Part shown: positions 1 through 12,140 of the stretch, one piece after another
Numbering within the stretch: the stretch's first letter is position 1
How the letters are laid out: the number at the start of each line of letters is the position of its first letter
NCBI GenBank assembly: GCA_001051155.2
Contig: JYIP02000005.1
Span: 4,996,703 to 5,060,702, forward strand
Direction: 5' to 3'
Length of the DNA: 64,000 nucleotides
Source of the DNA: Chrysoporthe austroafricana
Lineage: Eukaryota; Ascomycota; Sordariomycetes; Diaporthales; Cryphonectriaceae
Translations under genes and position numbers: made by a program
Notes under the pieces: generated by a model
What the model was told of the DNA's origin: nothing
The model's database searches: none
Seen by the model: only the letters and a program-made list of their open reading frames with translations

Positions 1-302
1 GCGATTAACGAATATATGAAAAATAAATTCGAAGTTAGCAATTGTACGTTTGTATTTTTGGATAGCTAGTTTCCGCAAAAATAAATCGCTTCTCGCGCCC
101 CGCCCTTCTCTTCCTTTATCGTTTTTATTTCCCGCAATTTGCGTTTTCCGCGCAAATTAGATTCGACTATGCTTAATAAACCGCGGTTCCCGTAAGGTTA
201 TTTGAGCATAATTGCGTTTAGCCGGTATAGGAAAGCGATAAAATAAAATAAAAATATAGCAATTTGGCTATAAGCTTGCAGAATTAATATTTCGGTAGCC
301 AT
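1..302. other. Left edge, no gene assigned
   Basis: This stretch has a comparatively GC-rich patch (about 90-150) with intact CpA, unlike most of the window, followed by AT-rich sequence. I see no frame I can support, no RNA gene and no repeat unit shared with the rest of the window. It may hold the 5' part of the relic that follows. Confidence 0.4.
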
Positions 303-1358
303 TTTTGCGCATTAATACGAGAAGTCGGGCTGAAAGTAATTAATTATAATACTAGCCTAATATATCTGGAATGCATAATTGCATAAAAAAGGTTTACAAA
401 CCTATAGGAAGATATTAATATAATCGTATTATTGCTAAGTTTCCAGATTATTAAGCTGAATTTCTATACGTATTATTAGCAGGGCATTTGCTTATTATAT
501 TACTGGAATTATAATTATATAATTCAAGCATTTTACCGGATTATCCGTATAAGCTAAATGCAATCGGTAAATTGAATATTAATTAAAATTAATAATTCGT
601 ATTATAATATCCAAAAGCTGCGGATTATAATAAAATGGGTTGCGCAATTGCTAGCGGAAAGTTCGATCCCGTATCACTTGGACGATAATGTATAAGAAAT
701 TATTATATTCGAGTTCGTATAGTATTGGCTAGAATAATCGTTTAATCGGTATATATAAATTAAGAACCCGCTAATACGCATTAAAGAATATAATTTGGCA
801 TATTATACCAAATCTGAATAGTATTACTCGATTATCGCAATGCTATTTATCTTGCTATGCAATTTAAACGAAAGCAAGAGCAAAGAAATAAATAAGGCTA
901 ACAAGCTTATTATAATCCTATTAGAATATTTCGGGTTGCTAGTCGTATACTGGGAAATATACGGGATCGATTATACTTAAATATAATAAGAGCATATATT
1001 GGAAACGGTTTAAGCGATCCAAGAAAGTATGGCAAAGGATAGCAAGTATATAGAGAAAATGCAAGCGGAATTCGATATTAGCAATACGAAAGCATAGCAG
1101 GCGATACGGATCGATACGCCTTATGCGTTCCGGTATTATGCAATAGCGAAAGGGCTTGCGCGGGCGGCAGTACAGGCTAAAGCTGCCGAAAAAGATAAGA
1201 AGGACGAGCAAAGCGCATTCGAAAACGAAGAAAACGAGCAGGGCGTATTCGAGGACGAAAAGGCGGCGCAAGAGGGCGCGGAAGAAGCGGCGCAGGAAGG
1301 CGCAAAAGAAGCGGCGCAGGAAGGCGCGGAAGAGGCGGCGCAAGAAGACGGCGGGTAA
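303..1358 (+). pseudogene. Unidentified gene relic with Ala/Glu/Gln repeat tail
   Basis: One + strand frame (codons starting at positions divisible by 3) gives about 350 codons of protein-like sequence ending at TAA 1356-1358. It is interrupted by several TAA/TAG codons at places where Gln or Trp is plausible, the pattern left by RIP. The N-terminal part is rich in Ile, Leu and Tyr. The middle is helical and charged, with a segment reading EKMQAEFDISNTKA. The end is an acidic Lys/Glu stretch followed by the repeated octapeptide AAQEGAEE. The true start cannot be fixed. I recognise no domain. It could be a broken host gene or part of an unclassified mobile element; no second copy occurs in the window. 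The frame is fairly certain, the function unknown. Confidence 0.45.
1263..1355 (+). repeat. 24-bp in-frame tandem repeat (AAQEGAEE)
   Basis: Three full 24-bp units (1263-1286, 1287-1310, 1311-1334) and one partial (1335-1355) encode AAQEGAEE-like octapeptides at the C-terminus of the relic. The unit is GC-rich and largely free of RIP-type change, in contrast to the upstream part of the same frame. Shadow frames of this patch give long Arg-rich or Ala/Ser-rich peptides that are not genes. Confidence 0.8.
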
Positions 1359-3057
1359 GCGGTTAACGTAGCAGCCCTTGCGGCTGTTACGCAAGATAGC
1401 AATTATAAAACCGCAGCGCTATCGCTATTGCTATTGCCGGCTATCTTCCCAGTATGGCCTACCCCCTTATCGCTGCCTATATTTCCGTTACCGGCTATAT
1501 CCTTATTGCCGGCTATATAGAAATAATAGTCGAAACGGGCGCGGGTGGATTATGCAAAGGATTCGGGATGCCTTTCGCTTATATAGGGTCGGAATAGGGC
1601 TAAAAAAGGATCTGAGCGTACGACGTTTATTGCTACGGGCTCGAATATATAAGAGGATAATTCGGTTAGGACCGGGCCGGGCAAGAAGCGGAAAAGCAAA
1701 GGCGGTACGAGCGGCAGCTCGGCTAGGGCCAAAAAGAAAAAATAGAAAAAGAAATAAAAGGGGAAAGGGATTATATAACCGGATTATTATCGGCTGGGCT
1801 AGCTAAAGAAGGGTTTTGCTGGCTCAAACCGGTCGGGATAAGGGCTTTTTTGTATCGGGACGGATATAGGCTTTTTTTTTTTTTTTTTTTTTTACGAGGA
1901 TTTTCGGGTAGCTTATAAGTTGCCGGTAGCAATTAAAGTCGGGAGCCGTAAGGCTTCTTGCCGTTTTTCTATCCTTATGCTCCTGCCTTTTCGTATTATA
2001 AGGTAATATTGTAAGGAATATAAGCGGTTTATAGCCATTTGCAAGCATTCGATATAATTAGGCCCTTTCTATAATCGTAAGGTTCGGGAGGTTTTTTTTT
2101 CCGGGTTCTAGCGCCGGGGTTCGGAAGTTTCAAACGCAGCCTTACGATATAAGGCATATTAGGATAGGTTTATAAGGCATTTTAGCTATATAAATGCTAT
2201 TCGAATAAATACGGTATAGCCGAATGGTTATGCGGGCCGATTTTGTCTTTCTGTATTATATTGCAAAAAGGGCATATACAGTTCGAATAGCTAATTTGCA
2301 AATAATTTTTCTCATTATAGCCAAAGCCTTTCTTTTTCTAGTACGGCCGGTATATATAGCAGCATAATGCAACCAAAATTCGGGTAAACTAATATAAGTA
2401 CGATGCTTATTAAAGTAGTTCCGGGTTTTATGCGAATAGCGAGCGAGCGTTTGTACTATATTAATATGCATTCGGCAAAAGCGCAAAAGTTCTTTTGGGA
2501 AATGCATTTTTCAAACGATAATAAGATATATACGGACGGACAGTTAGCGGCAAGCGGGTATACTAATTTCGGTATAGCTGGAAGCAGCGTTCTATAGCAT
2601 AGCGCCCGTATGCGCAATCGTATTCGAAATAGCGGAAGAGGTAATTATATCGGCATACGTACCCTTTAGCGCGCTACGGCTTGATAGGTCTTATTCTACC
2701 GCATTCCGGGTTGCAAGCGTAAGGCAAGTATATGCGGGGGGCGTAGCATACGAGGTTTGCAATACGAGTAAGGCACGGCCGTTCTATTAATATATCCGAA
2801 TAGCATTGCGGGCTGCAAGTAAGGGCGTACGGGTATAGCCGTTATGCGCCAATTAATATTTCCGGGAAATAGAAGCGCTTGATAAAGCAATCCGGGCGGG
2901 AGTTCTGAACGGATTAATAATTTCAGTATCGGATTCGGATTAAGCGGGCAGGCAAGCGGGCGAGCGGGCTTTAGCCGATAAGTTCGGATATAAGGTATTA
3001 TAAGCGATGCAAGTCGATATAAATCGTATCCGAAATGCAGACCGTACGGGGCAGCAA

Positions 3058-3060
<3 letters not shown>
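1359..3060. other. Degraded sequence, no confident gene
   Basis: The + frame continues for a while with a basic stretch (about 1670-1760, reading KKRKSKGGTSGSS), then becomes fragmentary. A T-run lies at about 1870-1893. The fragment at 2403-2597 reads IYTDGQLAASGY, faintly like an RNase H start, but no other motif supports that. I can assign no gene, RNA or terminal repeat here. Confidence 0.35.
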
Positions 3061-3090
<30 letters not shown>

Positions 3091-3291
3091 GGTTTTTTGT
3101 TTTTGCTTGTTTTTTTATTTTTTTCTGACCCTGGTTTGAGGGACGGGGGTGGGGGGTTTTTTTTTGAGAGGGGGGGGGGGAGGGNGAGGGGGAGGAGCTG
3201 GGGGTTTTATTACTGTAAAAATGAAATATATTTTTATTGAAAGTTAAAAAGTAAGGGAGCAGCAAACTTTTTTTTTTTTTTTTTTTTTTTT
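3061..3291. other. Poly-T / G-rich tract with single-N gap
   Basis: Two long T-runs (about 3061-3090 and 3268-3291) flank a T- and G-rich stretch containing N at 3185. The bases before each T-run are nearly the same (GGCAGCAAGCT and GAGCAGCAAACT). The G-rich part does not look like neighbouring genomic sequence. Homopolymer slippage or a poorly resolved contig join is the likeliest reading. Peptides such as poly-Phe predicted here are not genes. Confidence 0.65.
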
Positions 3292-3459
3292 TTCTCTTTC
3301 GGATTTCGGTATCGGCCGGCAATTGCAAAGTATCCGGAACCGGGCTTGAGAAACGGGGCTTAGGGTATTCTTTTAGCAAGGCTGGAATAGATTGGGTTGA
3401 AAAAGGGCGGATTTCGTAAAGTAGTTTCCGGATATAATCGAGTGCTGCAAGGCGGGCGG

Positions 3460-3460
<1 letters not shown>

Positions 3461-3533
<73 letters not shown>

Positions 3534-3541
3534 AAAAACAN

Positions 3542-3625
<84 letters not shown>
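3461..3625. repeat. Poly-A tract (~165 bp) with N gap at 3541
   Basis: The tract is almost pure A apart from one G, one C and an N at position 3541. The real length is unknown because of the gap. It could be the tail of a poly-A retroelement or an expanded microsatellite; no LINE coding sequence is evident just upstream. Poly-Lys and poly-Phe frames over it are artefacts. Confidence 0.75.
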
Positions 3626-3627
<2 letters not shown>

Positions 3628-3787
3628 AAAAGGAAAAGGAAGAAAGGGGGAAGCGCAGGGAAAAAATAAGGATACAAATAGCATCCCCTTAAAACGGCTT
3701 ATAAAGAAAGGAAAGAGGGCTAAATAAGATTATTAGCAGGGCTGGAATGGATTAAGTTGAAAAAAAGGGTATTTAGTATAATTACGG
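3626..3787. other. Purine-rich spacer
   Basis: A G/A-rich transition from the poly-A tract into the VNTR. The phrase GCAAGGCTGGAATAGATT near 3378 recurs in altered form at about 3738-3753 (GCAGGGCTGGAATGGATT), so the two flanks of the poly-A tract are related. No gene is seen. Confidence 0.4.
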
Positions 3788-3788
3788 A

Positions 3789-4080
3789 TTTTCTGGATGC
3801 GATTGAATTTAATCGGGCGAGAAAAAAGGGGAAAGGAAAAAAATAAAAAAGGAAAGGTTTTCTGGAAGCGATTGAGTCCAACCGGGCGAGAAAAAGAGGG
3901 GAAAGGAAAAAAACAAAAAAAGAAGGGTTTTCTGAATGCGATTAAATCTAACCGGGCAAGAAAAAAAAGGGAAAAGAAAAGAAAGAAAAAAACAAAAAAA
4001 AAAAGGGTTTTCTAAGCGCGATTGAATCTAACCGGGCAAGAAAAAAAAAAGGGGGAGGGGGGAAAAGAAAAAGATAAAAG
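3789..4080. repeat. GA-rich VNTR, four ~70-80 bp units
   Basis: Units begin at 3789, 3858, 3928 and 4008 with TTTTCTG/A-(G/A)(A/T)GCGATT, then a conserved AACCGGGC(A/G)AG core, then a variable A/G run. Spacings are 69, 70 and 80 bp; the length differences lie in the purine run. The lysine-rich peptide predicted across it is a by-product of the repeat. Confidence 0.85.
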
Positions 4081-4206
4081 AAAGATTGCTACTATATTAT
4101 CGAATATTCCAATTCGGATTGATTATATTTATTTATATATTTACATATCGGTATTTTCCTTTGTATATAAGATCGAAAGAGTAAGAACGGTAAGGGCCGA
4201 GGCGTG

Positions 4207-4250
4207 CGCGCAAGCGTACGGACAGACGGACGGACGGACGGCGGCGGCGC
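4207..4250. repeat. GACG/GGC microsatellite
   Basis: A short run of GACG units passes into GGC units just before the head of TLH repeat copy A. It is GC-rich and not mutated in the RIP manner. Confidence 0.7.
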
Positions 4251-4257
4251 TGCAGCC

Positions 4258-4750
4258 CTATCTTTAAGTAAAAGTATCCTCAAGGTAAAGGACAGTTTTT
4301 TTGTATGGGCAAAAATTTGGCGCTAGTAAAAACCGGGGGTAGAGGATCGTTTTAAAATTGTACAAACTGTATTCAACCCGTTTTTCAAGGTATTTGCATC
4401 GCTTTAATTCGATCTCTTATCTATTCAATATAGTTTATAATATATCTAAATATAAGAATTGTATAACGTTTAAAAGGATCGCAATTGCAAACCCTAAGTT
4501 TTTACCTAGAAGATTGATAGGGCAAGCCTTATTTTTTGAAATAACTAATCAAAACGAAACGGGTTTTATACTAGTTTTAATTCGGAATTCTGATTAGATA
4601 ATTAATAGATTAAAGAACTTTCTATATTACCCCTAACCCGCTCGCATTTCTAATCAGAAAATAGATTAATAAGATAGATAAGAGAAAAAGCTAAAACTTG
4701 CTATTCTTTCAAACCCCTTTTTTCGTATATCGTAAATATTTATTTCGAAT
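4258..4750 (+). promoter_or_regulatory. Conserved head of TLH repeat (copy A)
   Basis: The repeat starts at CTATCTTTAAGTAAAAG and includes a well-kept core near 4290-4350 (AAATTTGGCGCTAGTAAAAA, then a G-rich box). The same head occurs at 42079, 44486 and 62991. Because it directly precedes the helicase start codon position, it is probably the 5' UTR and promoter. The short frames at 4358-4597 and in the other heads are conserved between copies but stop early. They may be shadows or a leader ORF. Confidence 0.6.
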
Positions 4751-7700
4751 ATAGCTAATCAAATCTATCCATTCGTTTTTCATCCTTAATTATATATTAT
4801 AATATATAAAGAATGCTATTTCGGCATTTTAGTAAACGAAATTCTAGCATATTTAGCTATCTTACGCTACCGAATGCTAAAAAAATAGCGATAATTTATT
4901 GCTTGCATTATTCAAAGCTTGCCTGGTATCTATTATACGCAATAAGACTTGCAAGATTTCCGATTTCCAGATTTGTTAAGCAGTTCTATCCCGTTTCTCG
5001 GTAATGTCCAGACAGACGGCTTTGCTTGCTAAGAATGCTATTTTATTAGCCGGCAATATAATAAAATGCGAGACTATTATCGCATTTCGTATAAATAGGT
5101 TAATCCCCGTATAAATGGCTGTCTATTTGCCCATAAAGCTATTTTCCCAGTTTTTTGGCAAATGCAAATACGTTATTAATAGCTCTTTCCGAACCGGCAG
5201 GCTAGCAAATAGTTCGAAATAGAACGGCAAAGCAGTATTGCAAAAGATAAGCATAATAGCGAAAAACTTCCGAAATAGCAAATTATCGTATCCTTTCGCC
5301 GAATATAACAGATATTTACCGATTAAATAAATAAGCAAATTCAGGAAAAGGACAAGCAGCTAGAACCTAACTTATAGTTTCGCAGAATAGGCTAGGTTGC
5401 TTATTTGCAAGGTTTCGACTTAATCAGAACCAGGAATTTCGTTATGCCGATCTGGAAAGATAAGCCGGTCTTACAAGCTGTATAGGATAGCTTTTAGCGG
5501 AACGCTTAGCAAGTACGGGATATAGCGATCGCTACTATTGTTAGCCATTCTATTCTTTTCGAAATTAACCGGAAAGATAAGCATACGAAACTTAAGCAGC
5601 CGTTCAATAGCCGGTTCGAACCTAGCTTATAAGAGCAGTATTTAGATATCTAATGCCAGATTATTAGCTATATCGTACGAATTCAGGCTATCCTATCTAA
5701 TTAGCGGCTAGGGTATCAATTAATAACCGTATAAAGCCGTTTATATCAATAGCTTTTATATTGGGCCGAAAGCATTTCGGTACGCTCGCATACGGATATT
5801 CTATTGCAATATAATCGGGCCTATTTGGATTTTACGATTCAGCTTTTCGATTATCCGTTTTAGGATATTGAATATTATAGCGCCCTTTTAAGCATTCTAG
5901 CCGTTCTTAATATCCGAGATAATAGCAGCTGAATAATGCTATTCGATTATATTAATACCTATTCTGCTATAATTAAAATAGCCCGAATGCTTATTATTTC
6001 GCAAAATTATTTCGAATGCGAAAATAAGATTATAGCAGAACGGGCCGAAGCTAGCATAGCAATTTCCGAATAATAAATAAAGGAGCAATATTATAAGCTT
6101 TTCGAAATCGTCCAGGCTAAAATCTATCGGTATATAATAATTATTAGCTTTGAAATTAAGCTAATGCCGCTCGATTGGATTTACAAAATACGCTTATATA
6201 ATTTAAAAATCCGGTATATGTTTGCAGCGCAAAGCGGGGTCGAATAGCAAAGAAATCGGATTCTCTATTACGGCATACAAGTTTCGTTTATTTAGATTTC
6301 CGATATAGCTTATAGCCTATTGAGCTTAGCATAGCAAAGCTTTGCCGAAATGCTCAAAATTCCGGATCTGGATATCCTGCTGCTTATCGATTAGCTTTCG
6401 ATCGAAAATAATTATTACGAAAACCAGATCGGCTATTCGTTCTTTATTAATCGTTAAAACTAATAGCTTCTTGATCGCTAAGAATAGCTATTATACTGTA
6501 TTCTCGCCCGTACGGAATTATATACCTATTAATTCGAATAAGGCTTGCAATAAATCCGGATTCGTATTTTCCGCTAATTCCGCTACCGGGCAAAGAAATT
6601 CCGCAAGCAAATCCTAATCTTGATATACCTTACCGGAAGGCAGCCAGTACGGACCTTTAAGATCTTAACCTTCCGATTAGAAAATTCGGTATACGGAAAT
6701 ATCCGTAATCTCTTTATTTACGGCAAGCTTATTTATTTTGTAATTTTATACTATAAAGAATACCGAGCAGCAATATAGTTTAAGATTATTTATTATTATT
6801 TGCTATGCGAAATCGGGGCTCTTATTATCTAGTATTTCTGGCTTACCTTTCCTTTCTAGCAGCAAATCGAAAGGCTTTTAAGCGCTAGCCAGGCGCGAAA
6901 TCCGTTTTTCTAGGCCAAATCTGTCTTAATATTGGCATAACAGAAAGAAGGGCCGGATTCAGAATAAGCGGTTCGAAATGCGTAGCTATAGCTTTCAAAT
7001 CGGATACAGCGCCTTTTCCAGCAATATACGCTATAGCTATTAAGTTCTAAGATTACTATTAGCGCTTAGCAATATATAGCGATTGCTATTGCCCGCTAGT
7101 ATTAGGGAGAAAGCTATAGCAGCTGCGAGCAAGAGCAATAAGAGAATAGCGAAAACGATTTAATTAATAACGAAAAAGCGGATTATATCTTGGACTTATA
7201 AACCGGGCATAATATTGCAATAGCTTATATAATATACGGAAAAGAGTTATAGCAAAGACAGTTCGAATTTACTTTCCGAAAAGACTAATTTCGAATAGCT
7301 AATACTCAATAGCATCGCTTTCTCAGCTTCCGAAACTCTTATAGCCATTAAGTTCTTTTCAAGCGGAAAAAAGAGATTTTCGAAAGAGAATTCGAACAAA
7401 GCCGGCTATAGCGCTTCCGGCAGCTTTACGAAACCGATTTTCCCGGCCAGTTATAGCAAATAATAAGGGAATAAGCGTACTTCCGAAACGGCCAGAAAGC
7501 TATACTTAAGGCAATTATACGAAACGAAATGCTTATTTTGCAAATTGCCGGGACTAATAACGGAAAAGCTCTTTTTTTCCTATTCCCGGCTTATTGCTTG
7601 CCTTAAAGCATTTCGATTATTATTCTTCCGATTATTGCATTATAAAGCAACCTAATCCGAAAATGCTAGGCATACCAAATCGATATGCATATTTAGGCCG

Positions 7701-9229
7701 GGTTTGCAATTAATTATATTGCAATTATTATTTTTATTATGCCTGAATCTATTATTACGTAGCAATTTCGTACTTTTATTAACCGGTTTCGGATTCGCAA
7801 GCAATTGGATTGGGTAATTATGGATAAATGCTATATTTCTTTCGATATTAAAAACGGCTTTCGGCTTAAAGTATAAGAATTCGGGGCGATTATTGCAGCT
7901 TATAGCATATAGCGTATTTTTTTGATAGCTATATTACTTTTTCGAAACGAACTTTCGTTTTTCCGTATAATATAGATTTCTTGCCTTATTATTTTCCGAA
8001 TAATTACAATTCGAAAGAATATTAGCTATCGGGTATATAAAATTACGTCCGATCAAATCGAAATTTCTATCCGTAAAGCAATCGTGCCAATCCTAGCGCA
8101 TTAGGACGAAAGCAAAGCGATTATTTATAGCAGAACTATCTAATATATCGAAAAGCTTAAAGCTGCCTTAAGCTGCGAAATATATTATAGCAAAATAGCT
8201 AATATGCCTGGCAAGCTTGCTATTATTTAGAAATAAATAGAAAATAAGCATATTATTATAGCTATTAATGCATTAAGAATAGGTTTCGATATTCTTACGA
8301 TTTATATAATTATCCATACCGAATTGCTAAAGCAATTACGAGATTACGTTTAAGAAAGCGAACGAGCAAGCCGGGATAGGAATAATAATACTGCTTTTCT
8401 TTTCTAAAATAGCCGGGCTATTAAAGATACTAGTAGCGAAATTAGCCAATTTTTGCAAGAAAAGAAATGCTGCTATATCGTTTTCGACTAAGTTTTCAAT
8501 AAGCATATAACCCGGATGCGGTATACGAATAGCGAAACAGCTTGCGATTTATACAAAACAAGGATTTTGTAGTAAAGCAAGTATAAAGCAAATCAGAATA
8601 TTAGCCGGAAGCTCTTTAACCAAATATAACGGAAAAGCGATTGGGCATAAAAAGAAATAGCTAGAAATGCTAGGGAAAAAGCTTAAATAGCCGATACTTT
8701 TATCCGGCAGCTCGAAATATAAGCCGGGGCCTATATTTTATATAAAAGCAAAAGGCGAAAAAGCATAGCCGCTTTATATACGAAAGCAGATTGCCCGTTC
8801 CAGTAAGATCCGGCTTAATACGAAATCGAAAGGAAGCAAAAGGAATTGCAAGAAATTATTTTTGCGAAAAAGGGCTTAGCGCTATATTCGGAATATTTCT
8901 AATACGGGATTCCGCAAACGTTTTGCGAATTATAAGCGATTATGCTATCGGATTAAAAGTCGTATTGCCGTAAAGCTAGCGGAATATGCTAATATTCCGG
9001 TTTAATCGAATCTATTCTTGCAAGCTTTTAAGCGCTTTATATTTATAAGATTTCGGCATTCGTTTTATTATTTCTCGAACAGAATAAGCTATTAAGCTAG
9101 GGGCAAGGCGCTATTTATATATAGCTAAGCTAGTATTATAAATAGTTTGATATTAAAACGAATAACTTATATTAAGCTTTTTTCGAAATAACGGAAGCGG
9201 TTAATTGCATGCTAGCAGAAGGAAAATAA
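4751..9229 (+). pseudogene. OrsD (DUF3505)-RecQ helicase pseudogene, copy A
   Basis: A 4,479-nt frame, the same length as copy C to the base. In copy C it starts with ATG; here that codon is ATA (4751-4753), so the start is lost by a G-to-A change. The order is an N-terminal OrsD-type cysteine region, a long middle region, a RecQ-family DEAD helicase core and a C-terminal tail. Motif I reads AGTNNGKA near 7530-7560, motif II DECY near 7830 (His to Tyr), and motif VI ESERASRDR near 8356-8383, where Gly-to-Glu and Gly-to-Ser changes replace the ESGRAGRDR of copy C. There are dozens of in-frame TAA/TAG codons. Family members are multicopy, often subtelomeric, putative DNA helicases acting in the nucleus. 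This copy cannot make protein. The family call rests on motif order and similarity I recognise. Confidence 0.85.
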
Positions 9230-9560
9230 AGCTTAATTCGGCAGCTTATAAGATAAGAGGAAAGGAAAGGAAAAAAAAAAAAAATCGGGGGGAAAAAATA
9301 AATCGATTTCTATAGCAAGCCAGGTCTAAGAAAGCTTAATTAGAAATATAGCATAGCGAATTTCTATAAAAAACTATCGAGCTTAAAATAAATAGCAAAA
9401 ATATAATGCAAGCTTATTTGCTAACTTTCAGCTTCTTAATTTATTAAGCCTGCTATATTTACTATTGCTTTAATACTTTCCTTCCGGTTTTATAGCCGGT
9501 TTTCTAATATTCAAGCGGGCTTTTTACTTTCCTATATATTCGCTTTTTATTCCCGTGCTT
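9230..9560. other. Spacer between the two TLH frames (copy A)
   Basis: Contains an A-run at about 9271-9284. The equivalent A-run in copy C is longer (about 49497-49524) and copy C lacks about 154 bp that are present here. So the two copies differ by an indel only in this spacer, not in either frame. No gene is assigned. Confidence 0.55.
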
Positions 9561-11823
9561 TAGTTTTCTATTCTTATTATAAAGTATCGCCTGTTTTTCC
9601 CGCTAGCTTATTTAATATTATTTGCTATTTTTCGAAATCGGGCTTTTATATCGGTATTGGCTAGCAAAACGGGTTTAAAGCTAATATAGGAAATAACAAG
9701 CGAAAAGCTCGTCCCGGTATTAACTTTCGAATTTCGGTTAAAGCTTTGCTTATTATCAATATATCGCTACTTATATTTACCGATTTCGATAATAACGTAT
9801 TGTCGAAATTTATTTAAAATATCGATTTTGCTATTGCTCGTTAAGTAATATCCTTATTGCTTAAAGCTTGCAATAGCCTTTTGAGCTATTTCGATAAATT
9901 AGGCTTAGCAATTAGAATATCGATATTAAGTATAATTTCGAAATTTATCGGAAATTTTTGTAGCGAACCCTATACAGAATTTTACGGAAAAATATATACC
10001 GAGCTTATAAGCAGTATGCTATAAATAAGCAAGGGCTAATTAGATATTCCGGGTTCGGCAAAAGCTTCGATAATAAGCGTAAAAGGGGAAAAATTCGAAA
10101 GCAAGATAGCCGTATAGCCTTTTTTCGAAATTTCGATTTATATTATATTTTTTCCAAAGCTGGAATATTTTTCGATACTTATTATTGCTTTTAACGATTG
10201 CAAACGAAAGCTTTCGGTTTCGAATATTAAAATTGGCAAAAGAATTTGCTATTCTATTATAATAAACTAGGCTAGCATAAGCAAAAACGGGCTGCGAATC
10301 CGATTGGCTATTTACGGATTGAATTCTATAATTCCTAAATTTGTTAGCTATATGCTTATCGGGTTAATCCAAGCATTTTTTGCCCGATCCGAAAGCTATA
10401 TATTGGCTAAGCTTTTCTTGCTATTATACTGCTAATTGTTTAGAATTTTCGTAAAGAATTCGTTCGCTTACAAAATCTTTCCGAACGTACCGAATTTAAA
10501 GCAAATAATAACCAAAAATTCCTTTTCGATATAGCGTTAGAGTAGCAGCTTGCTATTCGTACTCGTATATAAGGCAGATTGCTATTAGTTCGTAAATTTC
10601 CCGTTATATTGCTTTTCGGATTTTCGGAAAAAAAACTGCAAGTTATTTGCTATATGCAAGCCGTAATTCTATTCATTTTTTTAAAAGAAAATAAGTATAT
10701 AGCAATAGTCCAAAGCTTTATTAGCTAGCAACTTATTTATTATTATTAAATGCTATTCGATAAGCTTTATAATAATCTGCTAGAATTTATTCCCGTTAGC
10801 TAATAAAGAATCGAATACTTAAATAATATAGCAATAATAGTCGTATATAGCTATAAACTAATAATGCAAGCAAATGCAAAGGAAAATCGCTTAATGCATT
10901 TCAAGCCCGTATTTATTTCGAAAACGTAAAATAAAATAGCTTTTAAGATTAAAAACCCAGTTCAATATTTAAATTTAGCGAGTCAAATTTATAAGCTATT
11001 ATCGAATTAAACCTATTAAAGCTATATCCGTAATCTATTTGTACTATAAGATAAAAGCTTTAATATTGTAAAGCGCAAATATAATATAAATTTAATGGAT
11101 TTTATTAAGCGTAATTTAATCGAAAGGCTAATCTAAGTTATTATATAGCTGCGAATAAAAAGTAATATCGGAAAAGAAATAGCGGAATATAGCAATCGTA
11201 TTAATTAGCAAGAGGTTAAATAGCTTTAAATCGAAATAATTTAAGCGGTTTGCTAATATTTTCGGATTAATCGGAAAATAATTATTATTAATCGAATTTA
11301 TAATAATCCGGCTTAAATTAAAAGCTGTATAGGAATATTATTAAAGCAAAGCTATATATTTTATTAAGTTAAGCGTTTAGGAAATTAATCGGGCTTCTTT
11401 AGCTAGTATTATAAAATGCTATTATTTTGCTTTATTTAATATTTCGTAAATCTCGTTTGCTGCTGCTTAAAAAGGGTTAATACGTTAAGAAAAAGCTATA
11501 CCGAAATAAGCAGAGCGAGGAATTTCTGGGTTGCTGAATAGCTTTGCCCGGGCTTTTTCGAAAGATAGTATTAGGATATTCGCAAAGCTAATAGGCTTCT
11601 TTCTTTTGCTATCCGATATTTTGGGTTCCGATCGCTAATAGCTGCAATACGGGAAGAGAAAAAAAAAGCAAGCGAATTAAGTTTAAAATCTTTTATTAAA
11701 GCAGCAGCTAAGTGCAAAGAAAGAATGCGAGCAAGAGCAAAGCTAGCGATTAATGAAATTTATATTGCAAGCCGGATTGGTTTTAATTTTCAGAAAAGGT
11801 TAGGAAAAGATTTAAAAAGCTAG
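9561..11823 (+). pseudogene. Second long frame of TLH repeat, unidentified (copy A)
   Basis: A + strand frame (phase of TAA 9895-9897 and TAG 11821-11823) is protein-like throughout and aligned base for base with copy C: the distance between those two codons is 1,926 nt in both copies. It carries many TAA/TAG codons at RIP-type sites. The product is basic, with segments such as KYGINPINPIKRNLIE (best read in copy C) and a C-terminal part rich in Arg, Lys and Ala. I recognise no domain. It lies in a different phase from the helicase and about 0.1-0.3 kb downstream, so it may be a separate gene or a later exon of the same one. The true start is not determined. Confidence 0.55.
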
Positions 11824-12140
11824 CAATAATAAATATTTATACTATTGCATTTAAGCAATATATTGCAATTTCGAACCGTAAAGTCGAATAATTTACAAAT
11901 ATATATAAGTTATTAGCGGCAAGAATTACTTGTAAATTCAAATCGGAACGAATTAATTATTCGTATATAATAAGTTAGTTTATAATAACTTATTTGCTAT
12001 TAAACGTTTAAGCTTTTTATTTTTATTTCTTGCTTATTTGCAAGAAGCTTTTTTTTTAAGTTTTGCAAACTTGCCAGAATATTTCCTTTTCATTTTTTGC
12101 TAGTTTGCTAGCGAATTTCTATATTCTGTCTTGCTAACTT
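11824..12140. other. 3' tail of TLH repeat copy A
   Basis: AT-rich sequence matching copy C 51896-52205. Any gene 2 terminator would lie here, but no clear signal is visible. The satellite begins just after it. Confidence 0.5.

Noticed and set aside
2403..2597. Possible LINE RNase H (IYTDGQLAASG)
   Set aside because: No reverse transcriptase, no further RNase H motifs and no second copy; a short chance match is as likely.
3461..3660. Poly-Lys / poly-Phe reading frames
   Set aside because: Products of a homopolymer tract with an N gap; no coding evidence.
4258..12140. TLH repeat as a Helitron (helicase, TC-like start)
   Set aside because: The helicase has RecQ-type DECH and ESGRAGRDR motifs, not Rep/Pif1; I see no HUH nuclease motif and no CTRR end with hairpin.
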